Positions 1 through 12,950 of a stretch of DNA of 64,000 nucleotides are shown in pieces; position 1 is the first letter of the stretch; each line of letters begins with the position of its first letter. The stretch covers positions 1-64,000 of the forward strand of contig JAOVVO010000466.1 of assembly GCA_028564675.1 (NCBI GenBank), read 5' to 3'. The notes beneath the pieces were generated by a model. It did not search any database, was not told the origin of the DNA, and saw only the letters and a program-made list of their open reading frames with translations. The DNA is from Onchocerca lupi (Eukaryota; Nematoda; Chromadorea; Rhabditida; Onchocercidae). The translations under genes and the position numbers were made by a program.

Positions 1-276
1 TATATATATAATGTATGTATAGATAAAGAGATAATAGTACACGTATGAACATACACTATTTTCGAGAATGAGTGGTCTTGATGAAAGTGCGAATAAAGTC
101 AGAAAAGATAGGTTCGGGATGCCCACATAAGAAAAAAAAAAGTGCAGAAGTTTGAGCAGAGTGAATAGTTTGCAGCGTTTTCAAAAAGATGTAAAGTGAA
201 AGAGATGTAGACAGCGAGAATACAGCATTCATGTACTGAACACAATGGACTTTCTGGTCAAAGGCTACCACTGCAA

Positions 277-3257
277 GCTACTTTCTTCATTCTGAACAGT
301 GAAGTAGGGACTTCTCTTCGTCTTGACGATGAAGAATTAAGAGAAAGATCTAAAGTCAAACCAAACGATGTCACTCACCATCAGGTTCCATTCCTACTTG
401 AAGGCACTTCTGGAAACGGCAAGATCGACAAACGTTACGACCAGCTGGAAATGTATTTGCGTATAACAGTAGAAACTAATTAGTTAGACTTCCGATTCAT
501 GAACTTAAGAGATTTAGTCCCTTTTTCATCGAGAACTGCAACAAAATACGAAAAATTGACAGAAGAAATCTAAAAAAACTATAAGAGATGGGCAGATACT
601 ATAATGGACAGCCATGGAATTTTCAAACATTCAACAAATTTGAAATGAACCCGTTTTTCTCAGTCATTAACGACGACACAATAAAAAAGGCTCAGTGAAA
701 GTGATCTCAGTTCAGCGGAACTTCCTCCTTCCCAGAGCAAGGTCAGCAAAGACTGAAGTCAACGACCAACAACGATGTCCACATTTCTGCTTTAAACATA
801 CAAGTTATTTATTGGAGATCTTTACACTGGGTGAAAGAGTGAGTGATAGAGGAGGTTTACTCATTGTTACCTATTCAATTTCATCCTAATTCTCTTTCCA
901 ATTTTTAAATCAACAGAGTGTACAACTTACCTTTATCAATTCTACATTTCTGTTCATAACGACATACGTAATTTTTCCCAGCACGAACCTACAAGGCGTT
1001 ACTGATATTAATTATGAATCATATCTTTTAAATAAGCAGGAACAAATATTCACATAAACACGGCAAGCGTTAAAAGGTGGGTTAACTAACGATTTATTTT
1101 CAATAATTTTCGCGGAGTGAATAAAAGGAAATCTCTCAAGCGAATCCAGGATTGCACCATTACTAAGGCAAAATGTAACACACTTCAGACGCAGGCATAT
1201 TTACCAATTGCATCAGCAGATCATCGAAAGAAAACCGATTTTAAATTCTGTATGCTTAAATTTCAAAGATTCAATGCATTAAAGAATGAATTGAAATAAC
1301 TAACCGTTCTACGAAAGAAACCCTTGCAACCGAAACATGCAATAACACCATAATGCCGACCACTTGCTTCATCACGGCAAACCGAACTGGAAAATTCTGT
1401 GCTCAGTACTTGAAAGATTTCTCTCAGCAAAGCTTTAAAGAAACTTAAATTTCTTACATTTTTAAAGAATGATGCGTACATGGCCAAAAGTCAAAATATA
1501 TGTTATCCGCGCTTTCATGCCAATATTTATAGATATAGTCCTTCACATCTAATAGTCTATAATCTACTTTTCTTGGTTATTTGCGATCACATAGTCGTAA
1601 ATATTATCAAGAATTGGCTGAAAATTAGTCTTATAGTCAATGGTCTAGATATATATTATGTTATTACTGTTGCTAAAGGACAAGAGCGCCCTCAAAGATA
1701 GCTTTCTCCTGCCACTGTCTATGTAAATTCCTTATTTATTTAACATAAAAAGATACAGCACCGTAACATATTTTAAAAGCATATTTACATGCACAATGCG
1801 TATATCTTTGCATCCATTGTTTGTCATAGAAATCCGATTCCATATACGCAGAGCGATTAATGGAACGATTTCTTAGCAATTTATAAAATTCAGAAAACCC
1901 TATCTTCCAATCTCTTCTAAAACAAAAAAAAGAAACGGTACAGTTTAAGTAAAAGTATTCGGTTGTATATTTCAGGGAAACTGTGGAATAATTCAATGGC
2001 ATCAAAAACAATTCAGTGAAAGAACAAACCTAAAGATATCTAATAATTAACCGAAATTGAAAAGTTGTAAGATTAATGGCGTAGAAAGTTTTGGAAAAGA
2101 AGATGAAAGGTCATTCTCTCATCAAGGACACTAAAGAGTGCGATCTTGTTAATCAGTAAAAATGTCTGGTCTGTTCTCTTTTTGTTGTCTCAGCTGAGGA
2201 AAATTTCATCATAATATCAAGACGGCAACATCGCTTTGATGAAAAAGAAAAGTAAAAGTCATAAACAGGATTGGTACAGAAATTAGTGGAAAATGAAATT
2301 TTGACATATAAGTTTGACGAAACGATGACAATTAGGCTTTCTTATCGTTTACCTTTATGAACTGAATTACAACTCATTATTAGGCAGTGCTTCCAAAAAC
2401 ATCTGTAAATGAAACACTGAAAATATTTATGTGAGGGTATAACAATTATTATGTTTCTAATAACATTTTGACTTTCCAGTATCAAGCAATTCAGTATGAC
2501 TGCATGAGCAAGGATTTGAGAAAAGAGAATTGAAGTTTTCAATTCAAAAGAGTAACAATGAAAATTATACTTACATTAATGTTTCACTATTTTACAAATT
2601 AATCAATTTATAACTTTTCATCTCTTTTCCAAACAAAATAAAAAACAACAGATTCATTCACATAAATGAATGTGAACGATACATTTCAGCGAGCCGGCCA
2701 AAACGAATATTCGAAAATATAGTAAAGATTAGGAACAAGTTAAACAGAATTTTTTTTCCTTACAGACGATCACACAGTGTAATCAGGAATGATGCAAAAT
2801 ACCTGAAGAATACGAACACTTAAATCCAAGAACTAGGAATGTTGGAAGTGTATATTCGGATAAAGAGTTGAAAGGATTGAACAGAACGAATGCAATTAAT
2901 AGATTACTTGTCACTGAGAGAGAGGGAGGGGTTGGTTTGTCCGTTTGTTTGTTAACGTTAAAAAATGACCGACCAGATGGTTGGCTCGCCATCGACGAGC
3001 GGGACGGAATGGTTTTCCATAGTATTTGTTGATTCATTCAATGCAGGTGACTCCGAATCACCGGGTTTCAGGATCGACTCAATGGAATAGGCCTGTTGTG
3101 ACGAGAACGATGGCGACGTACTCCGGTTACTACTACGCATGATTACCGCAACGTTGTTTGCAATGGCTGCGTAAGCGGCTGCTGCACCTGCCGCCTCAGT
3201 CATTGCTGGCAGCCCACACTGATCAAAGACCGGCCTCTCTTGCTCGGCTCCTCTGAT
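277..3257 (-). CDS. Nuclear hormone receptor, partial (DNA-binding domain)
   Basis: Ligand-regulated type transcription factor with a C4 zinc-finger DNA-binding domain. Exons on the minus strand are 2974-3257, 1305-1386, 931-988, 379-444 and a tentative last block 277-349. The joined frame gives finger 1 (CSVC...CFGC), P-box CFGCKGFFRR and finger 2 (CRYEQKC...CRSCRFQKC), ending LQVGMEPD, so all eight zinc cysteines are present. Exon phases agree at each junction. The first junction uses a weak donor (TG|gtcggt) but restores the first cysteine exactly. The N-terminal 80 residues from the Met at 3203 are Ala/Ser-rich and include SIESILKP. The ligand-binding domain is not seen; after GMEPD the tentative exon reads DLSLNSSSSRRREVP, unlike the usual hinge, and the gene leaves the window. 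It resembles nematode HNF4-derived receptors, but I cannot assign an orthologue. The start may lie further upstream. Confidence 0.85.
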
Positions 3258-3322
3258 CTGAAAAATGCTCCGCCCGCAAAATTTGTGTGAAGAAAACGAA
3301 AAGGAATACGTACTCTCATACT

Positions 3323-3359
3323 GACACATACACATACACACACACATACACAGACAGAC
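3323..3359. repeat. CA/TACA microsatellite
   Basis: Imperfect (ACACAT)n/(AC)n tract just upstream of the receptor exon at 2974-3257. On the minus strand it reads TGTATGTG and lies in the presumed intron. Confidence 0.8.
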
Positions 3360-4412
3360 GGCAATGATTAGAACAGCTTCGGCATGGTGTTTGGAGGAGT
3401 AGATTGGGGAAAGCAAAGAGCAACAAGGTCCCCCAGAGTGAACGAAAATCGCTTCTGAATGTACCCTAATCTGTCTTCCTTTTCCCTGCCTACGAGGAAC
3501 TCCGAAATGCACCCAGCTGGTGGGTAGGGAGGCTGGTCGGGGGGTCTGGAGGAGAGGATGGCCGGTCGCCAACAAACAAGCCGTCAAGTTGTAAAGTACG
3601 TAGCGAAAAGTAAAAGCGAAGTCATCCAGTTGCCTGCACTCATTGCCTGCTCTAGCTGCTTCTTTCTATATAGATATGCATGCATGTCTGCGTATATCTA
3701 TGTGCATGCATTTTCTGTGTTTTCAAGATGTATTTGTGATGAATATATATATCTACTTCACAAGTATATATATATATAAATTACCTAAAATCAACTTGCC
3801 AATATGATAAAGATAGAGCTTAACGTGCATAACGACAGGCATGTCACCCCTTGAATTTCCAAATTCAGAAATTATTTATAAACATGTTCAAAGATCGGAC
3901 TCCACAACTCCCTTTCTGCCCATTAGGCAGTCCAAATTGAAATAACAGCACTGCTGCTACTATGCTGTTTATTGGTTCTTCTACGGAAGCATAGCTTGTT
4001 GCCCTGTTATCTTAAACTTGAACAAAATTCACAAAACAACAATTTCTTCCTTCTCTCCCCTCCCTCTCATCCACTCTTTTATTCTTCCGATCCTTCGAAC
4101 CCTTCGTGGCAGAAGTGACAGCAGCGAAATGCAACTCTTCCTGCACTGTACTGTTTCATGCTGTTTTATTATTACTACCTTACTACTATTATCATTGGAA
4201 CTATAAATACCACTACACCTGTCTGTGCCGTTAATTAGTGCAATACTTCCAGTGCCAACCTACCCTTGCATGCTTTGCAAATTCTAAAATTTGTTCTCTC
4301 CAAAAAACCATCCATCCCTCTTTCTTCTTCTCCCCGCCGCCGCTCATCCATCCACATTGCTGCTCCTTTTGTTATTTTTCACTATTTTTATTCAGGAACA
4401 TCTGTTCATCAC

Positions 4413-4478
4413 TCCGCAGTCGCTGTATATTGCGCGGATCACGAGAGGAAGACAGGGTCGGTACGATGGAGCGTTCAT
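4413..4478 (-). CDS. Candidate first coding exon of the nuclear receptor
   Basis: A GC-richer island holds an ATG-initiated 22-codon exon (MNAPSYRPCLPLVIRAIYSD then CG) preceded by an in-frame stop. It ends at a possible donor (GGA|gtgatg) in phase 0, which fits the phase-0 acceptor at 3257. The same island is also open on the plus strand after a good acceptor (ttattcag at 4395), so the assignment is tentative. Without transcript data the receptor may equally start at the Met at 3203. Confidence 0.3.
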
Positions 4479-5661
4479 TCTACTACACTATACACGAAAT
4501 GTTTTGGCCTGTTCAAGCAAAGAGCAACATCATGAGCCAAGGAGTGTTTAGAAAGAGTAGCATGGGCCTCATTTCATTCTCATCTGTTACTTCGCATTTA
4601 ATATGTGGATTAGTAATGCCAAAAACTAAAAAAAAATTTCTTATGAACGACCTATCGAATAAACTATCTGGTCCACAATGACTGACTGCATGGCAAAAAC
4701 ATCGCAACCATCCCAGTTTTTCAAAAAAAAACTTGCTAATTCTACGGCTGCGATGAAGTATATAAATGTTAAATCAATCGCTGAAACACTGGTTCCTTTA
4801 GAAGCACATCTTTCATCTCAGTTCGAGTCTCCTAAAGTTTGCTCCTGGTTAGCTGCAATACATCCAAAAAAGCAAATTTCGAACAAATCAGAAAACATTC
4901 GCATAAAAGACAACTGAAAAAGGAAGTATTTTTGTTTTGTTAAAAAAAGAAAATGAATTCCATTAAATAGAACATCATCGTTTGGCATTCTGAAAATTTC
5001 GCGCAGTACTGCAGGGGAATTCGAAGACACAATCCTGCCATGCACTGAAGATTGCTTTGAAGCATCCCATATAATTATTATTGAATACGAAGAGTGATCT
5101 GCAAAGTTTCCAATTCCTTCCGTAGTACTAAGCCACATTTTGCAAAAGAAATTTCATTCTCCAGGTTTACCAGAAATAGAAGCGGAGAATTGAAGAGATC
5201 TAAATTACGAAATCTAAAATCTAAAATCTAAATAGAGACAACAGTATGGTATTTGCTAATGACACATAATTCGAGAATTGATGAATGGATGGATATAGTG
5301 TCAATCTTGTCTGTACAAAAAGTACACAACAATGTCCACTGAAGTATATTCTGTGAAATTCATGTCTGCAATCATAGACGATCCTTCCTTGAACCGTCCT
5401 CTCTTCCTCTCTTCATCCTTCTTATCGTGCATTTCTTGAGTCAAATAAGAATGATAGGATGGGATGGCAAGTTCTGACCGGACTCAAATAAATCATCAGC
5501 ATTTTCAAAGGCTACCATCTTCTGTAGGCAAATACAAAACAGGAATATTTACTCCTTTCCACATTAATTCTCACGTAGGCACGTACACATACAAGTTTAT
5601 ATCCTTCCTTTGAGTTCCTAACAGACGTGTATATATTCTGATACAAAACGCACACCAACAA

Positions 5662-5800
5662 ATGCATGGATATACACATACACATACAGGCACACCCATA
5701 CATAGCATGCACAGATACATGTATATATGCATATACACACGTCGTGCACGCATGCATGCACATGCACACATACACACATATATGCATACACACCTATACA
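5662..5800. repeat. Alternating purine-pyrimidine microsatellite tract
   Basis: About 140 bp of almost uninterrupted CA, TA and GCATGCATGC steps. Such tracts can adopt Z-DNA. Open frames in this tract, rich in Cys, Met, His and Tyr, are artefacts of the repeat. Confidence 0.8.
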
Positions 5801-7513
5801 AATGCAACATAAATATAAAACTTCACACTTGCGTGCACTTTGCTTTTTTAATTTCACTAAGCTTGATCATGGTTTTCTGTTTGGAGGCGATGAAAATGCT
5901 TGCATGCTTGTAGGTCAAATGCGATACGATGAAAGCACTCATCAAATTTTAGTAGTACGACATTTCTCTGGCTTTAAAATTTCCGCCATCCAACAATGAG
6001 TCCTTGAATGAGTTTGAAGTTGAATGAGCAAGTATTGCATCAATGGCTTTTATTATTACTAAAGTCAAAGGATGTAAAAAGTATACGTAAGCAAAAAGCC
6101 CCCTCATAGGTTATGCCGGAATCGACATCTTCAATAGTCAATAGTAATCAGAGCACTATAGCAATTTCTAAATATCTCAATTCGAGAAATTTTTTTTGCG
6201 TTTGTCTCATTTTTAGCATAACTTCAGCTTTCACGGAGTGTTATTTCAAAAATTTCAGGATCTTTTCGGATTGTTTTCATAATTTAGACTATGTTTTAAA
6301 AATAATTCACAAGCATATTCGATAAGGCTCATGAATTTATTCGAAACTGCAATTTTTTTCGAGAATTCCGAACGTTATGAAAGCGTTTGCTCAACATGTC
6401 TCAGTCTAGTCCTTCTGAATGGATTCCACCATTTGCCTTGCAATTACTGCGAATCTTATTTCAATAGATTTGGAAATCACTGAAATTAATAAGATTGAAG
6501 GAAGATGAAATCTAGACTGTATAGTTTTTCTTTTTTTTTTTTTTGGCATCATTGTCATTTAAATCATCGACTTCAACGAATGTGACAAATAGAACAAACA
6601 TATACGTTTAAAGGAGAATCCTTCTCAGTCCACATCGTGTAAATTTAGAAGTTATTCATTCACTGCCAACATATTTGCGGAAAATTTAATCAAAGTTCAA
6701 TCTCTAGCAACCAGTAATAGTAGTTGTTTAACAATTCTAAATGATGGAAACCCTGCTGTTTATTGTCATCTCTGTTATTGTTTTCCGTTTGGTGCATCTT
6801 TTTGAAGCTGCCGTTACAAGAAACAAAGTGAAATTTGCATTTTATGTATTTCTATAGCCGAAGACCACTTCAGACAAACATATACAAAGCGGAAAGTAAC
6901 ATGTGTTTAGGTACAGCAACCTATAATGTTCGTTGTCTTCGCATCAGTCTGTCTGCCTGTTTGTTTATGTCGTAAAAAGGGGAACTTGGAGAAAAACAGT
7001 GTCAGCTGTTTCTTCTCTGCAATTCTTCTTGAATCAAGCGATTCTTATGATTGATCACTGAGAATACTTTTCTTGATCGTTACAGATCAGCCATTTAATT
7101 CAGTATATTCAAGCGTCTCATCATCTTATGTATTTTGTGATATACAAAAATAAGTATTGGAAAACCAATAAGTAAACAAATGGCCAGAATTGTTAGCTGA
7201 AGCTGAATGACATTAACGATGGATGCATACTGGTTATACTTATTACATACATGCTTCTTAGAGATTAGAAGGATTCGGATATAGTGAGAGATAATTCTCG
7301 TCCTAAACTATGGGATTATTTCTGCTGGTGGATTCCCCAGTTTCAAGTAATTTGAGCTAAATCTTGCAAAGAATTGCACTTTATTCCAGTGTTTGGATGT
7401 GCATTGATACACATTAGATTTTTGTACTCTTTAAGATTCAGTCTTAATGTTATAACACACTTATCTTGTGGAAAGATTTTCAAAAGAATCATACCATTTA
7501 GGTGAACGAAATT

Positions 7514-7519
7514 TTTATT
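7514..7519 (-). terminator. Poly(A) signal AATAAA of ets-5
   Basis: AATAAA on the minus strand about 20 nt past the TGA stop of the ETS gene, in the right orientation for its 3' end. The 3' UTR would be very short. Confidence 0.55.
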
Positions 7520-7539
7520 TAAGCTATATTCATAGTTCG

Positions 7540-10500
7540 TCATGGCAGGAAATGATTAAAAGACCTTGACTGTGTTCCGTAATAAGCTCCCGTCGATCTA
7601 TATCCACAGTTACCGCTCAAAACATTTCCTGACCAGTATGGCCGCACCAAATGTACGGGTCGCTTATCTGAAGTTATCGGTTGGATAAAAGGCGCATATG
7701 ATACACCAGTAGAACGCATTTTCGGTATCGCGTGATGATAATGTTGAAGCAGAAACTGAGGGTGATGACGATTTGTCAATGAAGCTGAAATCGGATCTAA
7801 TCAATTATTTAGAAAGTACAAATAAACTGGAATAGGGAAAGATTGAAATTAAAAAACGAATGTCACTTTTTCAATAATAGCTTATAATGAATTATAATCA
7901 GACCTTAAATATTAGGCAGTTTAAGTTAACGGAAAGTATTCAAAAAGCTACTGGAATTTTTTACTGCCAGTCTGTTGCCAACCACACTTGAAAATTTTGA
8001 AGATCAAGAAATTCGAAACCTCATTTCTCCGAGACGTCTACTTCTCGAAATTTGATTTGTCTTGTAATTATTATGACCTTCCAGAGAGGCGGATTTGGTC
8101 ATGTAGTATGAAAAAAACCCTTTGCACAAGTTTCCAAAACATTGTGATACTAAGATACTTGAAGTTTCGTAGTCTTACTAAGTGTTTTCAGTATTGTAAT
8201 TAATGATTTCTGGAATTCCGGGAACACCGTACTTCCACAGTTTTTATCCTAGAAATATCTCATGGTTTCGAACTCCGCTTCGGTATTACTGGAGTAACGG
8301 AAGATTAAAAGAAACGATTTTGCTCATCAAAGGATTTCATTATTTAGTATCCAAAAAATACTGCACGTCGGTATTGCTGTGCCGATGTTGCAACTGCTGA
8401 CACCAATTCACCATTGCAGTTGCTTTGACAAGACTGTGCCAGTATATTGAAATCAAATCTATAAGCATAACGTTTTCCGTGAACCTGAAACAATCATTTT
8501 GAGCAATAATTAGAAAATCAGAATATAAAACTTAGTTATGTGGAATCGGTTGACACATTTTTTAATTTTTTCATTTCAAAAAAGGGGAATCTATTTGGCT
8601 GTTCCAGACGGAACTGTGCATTATACATGTGGCATAAACGATTGATCGTCAGTCTATTAAACTAGACCAGGATAGGCAAAATTGAAAAAAATTGTTTTTT
8701 TGCTTACGTTAGCGCTTACTTTTAATACCAGTGAGAACAAAATACGTCGGAAATCAAAGCCGAATTAATGGTTTTTAATATTCGAAAAGTTGTTTCTTTA
8801 GTGAATGAAATCTTTCGACAGAAAAAAAAATCATTTCATATAGATTAGTGATACTCAAAAAGGCATCATAAATGGATATTTTGAAAGTAATCTTTGAAAA
8901 ATTCAAAAAATTTTTAAAAGTAGTGTGAAAAAACTGATGCTGTTAACCTTCGTCATGATGTTTTTATCGTAATAATATCGCAGAGCACGACTAAGCTTAT
9001 CATAGTTCATGTTTGGTTTACTGGAAAAAATAAAATATTGCAGAGCTGAGAAAATTTTGGTATTTTTAAATTAATTCCTGAAATTTCCAAATTTTAACTT
9101 GAAAGGAGAAAAACAAAGAATTGATTAACTTCAATATAACTATACAGATAAAAATTGGGATTTTGTGTTTTCTATAACAAACCTTTTCCTTTCTCCCCAT
9201 CTTCTAGCTACTTCATCTGGATCTAACAACTTGAATTCACCATTTTGGCCCGCCCAAGTGATGCAGTGTGCATTGCTATGTGCATCAGAAAGTAATTCAA
9301 GAAGAAATTGCCATAGTTGTATTTGACCACTTCCTGCAATTTTAAGTTGCAAAAGTCTTAAAGCTTTATTCAATCAGACTCCAAATTTAACCATAACTAG
9401 CTACTGTAATAAGAAATTATTATCTCGCCGAACACAGTCTTTGAAAAACAAATATTTGAAAATAGATCTATCGATTAATTTTAAACTTCTTGAAGCTTCT
9501 GAAATCTTCTTTCAATGTATCGTATGCTTGGACTGAAAATCACTTATGTATCCGTTGTTATTTGGTAGCACCGACTTTGAAAAATCATTTGATGTTTTGG
9601 CAATATTTTTGGCAATGGTATAATGGCCTACCATCTATAGCTTAGAATGTAATCAATTGATTAAATACATTTTAAAAGACACTGTAGAATATTAGGGTAG
9701 CAAGTACCAAAGATAGCAAAATCAAAAAAAGGTTTTCTGTTGTACAAGTTTTCTGCATGTCATAAAGCCTGGCATAACTTCGAAAGTGTGAAAGTTTGAA
9801 TTTAAATGAAACAATTAAAGTCAAATCCCTGAAAGCCCATTTACAAACAATCTATGGCGATAATGGTAGTAAGATTTGATTGATACGTTAATAAGCACTG
9901 GAAATATGTCATACGCTTAATGGATGTGTCATTACAGGAGCTGGAAATGAAAAGGGCACCACAATAAAAGCAGCATTTAAGCAGGTAAGTCCCTTCACCT
10001 TCGATTCTTCATAATGGAGTTTACCTCGAGCAACCTTTATTATAATAGTTTCTTTGATGTGCAAACTCAGCTGGATACCGTCCAATCTTTACAGCTTTTT
10101 ACACCACCTAATTTACGCACATTTAAGCGCAACCGAAACAAAGAGATGGAAAATTTAATCAGAAGTTGGGAATTCAGCTACTCTATTTGACATATCTCGA
10201 AAATTTGTGCACTAAGAAGAAAAAAACCTGCTGAAAAATATTTCACTTCGATAGGCATGACCATTTTTTTAAATTGCTAAAAGTTGATTACTTATAAATT
10301 CAGAAAAACTAGTTAATTAAACATCTTTAAATTAGTGGTAATTAACGTGTTTACATCACGATTTCATAAGATTATCTATGAAAATACATACTGATATTGT
10401 GTAGCCAGAATGATGAAATGGTAACATTCGGAGATTTCTACAGATTGGGAATATCACAGTTTGATATAGTAGGAAGCAAATATCAATCAGTCAGCTAATA

Positions 10501-12950
10501 AGGAAAAGCATTTCTTCTGGCAGCTCCCTATGTCGTCGTCATTAATTCGCTCGCATCAATGAACGTTGCTGTCATGCAGATGTTGTCACTACTGATGGTT
10601 TTGAATACGGTAGCTATCGACTCAGCCAGTGTAGTACTACTACCTCAGTTTATTAGCGAGTTTTTTTAATAAAAATTTCACGAATGGCTTAATAAACTCA
10701 TCAACTTTCACTAAATTCAAATGGACCCAAGTTCTTTTAAATTTGAAGAATATTTTAAGTTTCAACAGCAGCTGATTCGGCTGCAATTCAAAAGTGATCT
10801 AGTCTGAGATGTTTCTAAGCGTAGTATAACATCCCAGATAAGGAAGAAACACATACAAGGAAACTGCTAAGCTCTTAAAAAACTGTCATCAAAAATGCGA
10901 AACAAAAAGTAAACACTTCCTGCGCTGTCGCCATTTGTGGAAATAAATTTTTGGATTTTTTCATGTCACTTTATTTTATAAACACATAATATAACTACGC
11001 AGAGAACTATAATCAATCTCACTTAACGTCAGTATAATGACTAAAGTCTTCAATTTATAAACATTTAAATGCAATTAAATTCAGATCTTATAACAGACTA
11101 ACATCATTTTTAATATGGAAAATTATTAACGAACATTTCAAAGTAAAAATTAAAATAGCTGTAGCTTCAAATAACTAGAAAATCGGTTGTGAATATCAGA
11201 TTTTCAAACTTATGTCATTAGCGAAGCACATTTTAATTAAGCCACATCATTCTACAGAACTTCGGTTTTGCTATGTATTTTTTCATAGTTGATAATCTTG
11301 AAAACTTATGATCTAAAATTATGCATTTTCTGAAACTCAATTTAAGCCTATATAAGAAAGTATACAAATGCATTGATTTTACTACAAAATGTAAAATTTA
11401 TAGGAATTTGCAGAATAGTGGCCCGTTGACACTTACAAGTTATTGTTTTACAGTATTATTATTTCAGTGGCCCAATGAACCACGCAACTGGAAACCAATA
11501 AAATTTGCTGCAAAGTGAAAAAGTTTTGAAGCGGATATCATTCAAAAACTTTATCCATCCTTTTATTTGTAAATTCAGATTTCCATAGCAAAGAAGCGCA
11601 AATTTGGACAAATGAAATTATGTTGTAAGTTCGTAAAGGTAGCTGCTGGTGCTTTCAGTTGTATACCACATCTACCCTCATTCTGACCTAAAATTAGCAC
11701 AATTTTATACCAAAAAGTAGTTCTGATTAAAATAAAGGCCCAAAAACTATAACTCCACAACTGCCCATATTCAAATGACATCAGTTAACTTAAACAGAAG
11801 CCTTCAAAAAGGATATTGTTCATTGTAATCAAAACTTTAGACTGGTATGGAAATCAAATAGAGTATAATCAAATAGTAGCCAACGATGAAAAACCATGGA
11901 TTGAATTAAATCAACTGGAATTCAGCTGTTAGTTATTCAGTCCGATTAATTGATCACCATTTACGATTTAGGAGTTTTCAGAAATTTCTCTATATTTCTA
12001 AGTAGCAATGTTAAATCGATCCAAGTCAGCCATTTGGATTTACGGTATTGTGCTACAAAAAAACAAGTTGCATTATTATAAAAATATTCCCAATCCTGGA
12101 TATTTTCTCAAGATCAGGACAATGTTAAATCTTATATGCTTCTAGTGCTTGAAATATTTCTTTAATATCTCAAATATTTTAATTTGCATTCTTCTATACA
12201 GCACAAGTTTGGTGCCCATTACATCTAAGCTTACATGCAACTCTTTGATTCATTATTTGAAAAGTATTTGCATAAAATATTTATTATTTATATCAAAAAT
12301 CGATTAGAAATATATCATTTAAAAAACAAATCTTAAAATAAAGAAGCGATAAATTGTTAAGTGACAGACTGAAGCCGAGGGAAAACGAAGAATGGTTTAA
12401 AATACTCTCCCTTAGAGTGCCTGATAAGTCGGAAGGTGGGTGGAGTATAAAAGGAGAAAAAAATTACTAGGAAATGGCATATTTTAGGATTTGATTGTGT
12501 TAGTGATTGTTAGTGAGCAAATATGCCTTTCGAATATCCGGTCAGGAAACTGGAAACAGGAAGCAGGACGTGCCGAGGAAATCTGATGAAGAAAAAAAAC
12601 AGAAAAGTGGGTGAGCTAACAATTAGAAAACCGGCAAAGCTTTTCTTCACTTCCCGGATCAAAGCTCTCTCCCTTTCTCCCTTATAAATCAGTTCCATCC
12701 GTTCCAGCAGCAGCTATATATATATATATGAAATTGTATTTCATATACGAGTTTATTTATCTTTAATGTTATATAATCTCGATATCATTCCCTTCCAATC
12801 AATGATTACATGAAACCATCGTGATTACCGAAATGAAATTGTTAGTGCATCCACCAACTAACCGGGAGTGGTCGTTGCTGCTGCTCCAATTGGCTTCACT
12901 TCTTGCTTCACGTGTTGTTTCGTAGAAGAAACTAATCGTGGATTATCCAT
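7540..12950 (-). CDS. ets-5: ETS-domain transcription factor, ETS-5/FEV-like
   Basis: Nuclear DNA-binding protein. In C. elegans, ETS-5 acts in BAG and other sensory neurons, and vertebrate FEV (Pet-1) specifies serotonergic neurons. Exons: 12863-12950, 9183-9333, 8948-9020, 8412-8484 and 7540-7784; all phases agree and give about 209 aa, close to the short ETS-5 length I recall. The start Met (MDNPRLVSSTKQ) has an in-frame stop just upstream. The ETS domain covers roughly residues 31-120: [47 protein letters not shown] and VHGKRYAYRFDF. The Arg in YAYRFDF and the following AQSCQ resemble FEV more than ERG/FLI (YAYKFDF, AQALQ). Intron 1 is 3.5 kb with nothing recognised in it. The fourth exon could use a second donor (exon end 8367), adding 15 codons in the same phase. 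The C-terminus is Tyr/Pro/Ser-rich. Confidence 0.92.

Larger units (their letters stand above)
3258..7513. other. Noncoding stretch between the receptor and ets-5
   Basis: Apart from the candidate exon at 4413-4478, I see no supportable gene. The stretch holds CA/TA-rich microsatellites, short CTAAAAT tandem copies near 5206-5230, and pyrimidine-rich DNA near 4040-4380. The longer ORFs here are low-complexity or arise from the microsatellites. Confidence 0.6.

Noticed and set aside
2958..3587. 209-codon open frame on the minus strand
   Set aside because: Only its end (2974-3257) is the receptor exon; the rest reads through a CA microsatellite and the polypyrimidine acceptor and has no ATG at its 5' end.
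4238..4681. 147-codon plus frame, with two further overlapping plus frames
   Set aside because: Three frames open at once over pyrimidine-rich DNA; low complexity, no ATG-supported domain and no similarity recognised.
4818..5138. 106-codon minus frame starting MWLSTTEGIG
   Set aside because: ATG start but no recognisable domain, hydrophobic AT-rich composition and no splice context linking it to a gene.
5512..5913. Several Cys/His/Tyr-rich frames on both strands
   Set aside because: All are translations of the alternating CA/TA/GCATGC microsatellite.
8250..8300. GGTTTCGAACTCC, reminiscent of a tRNA T-loop
   Set aside because: No acceptor stem, D-arm or anticodon arm can be built around it.
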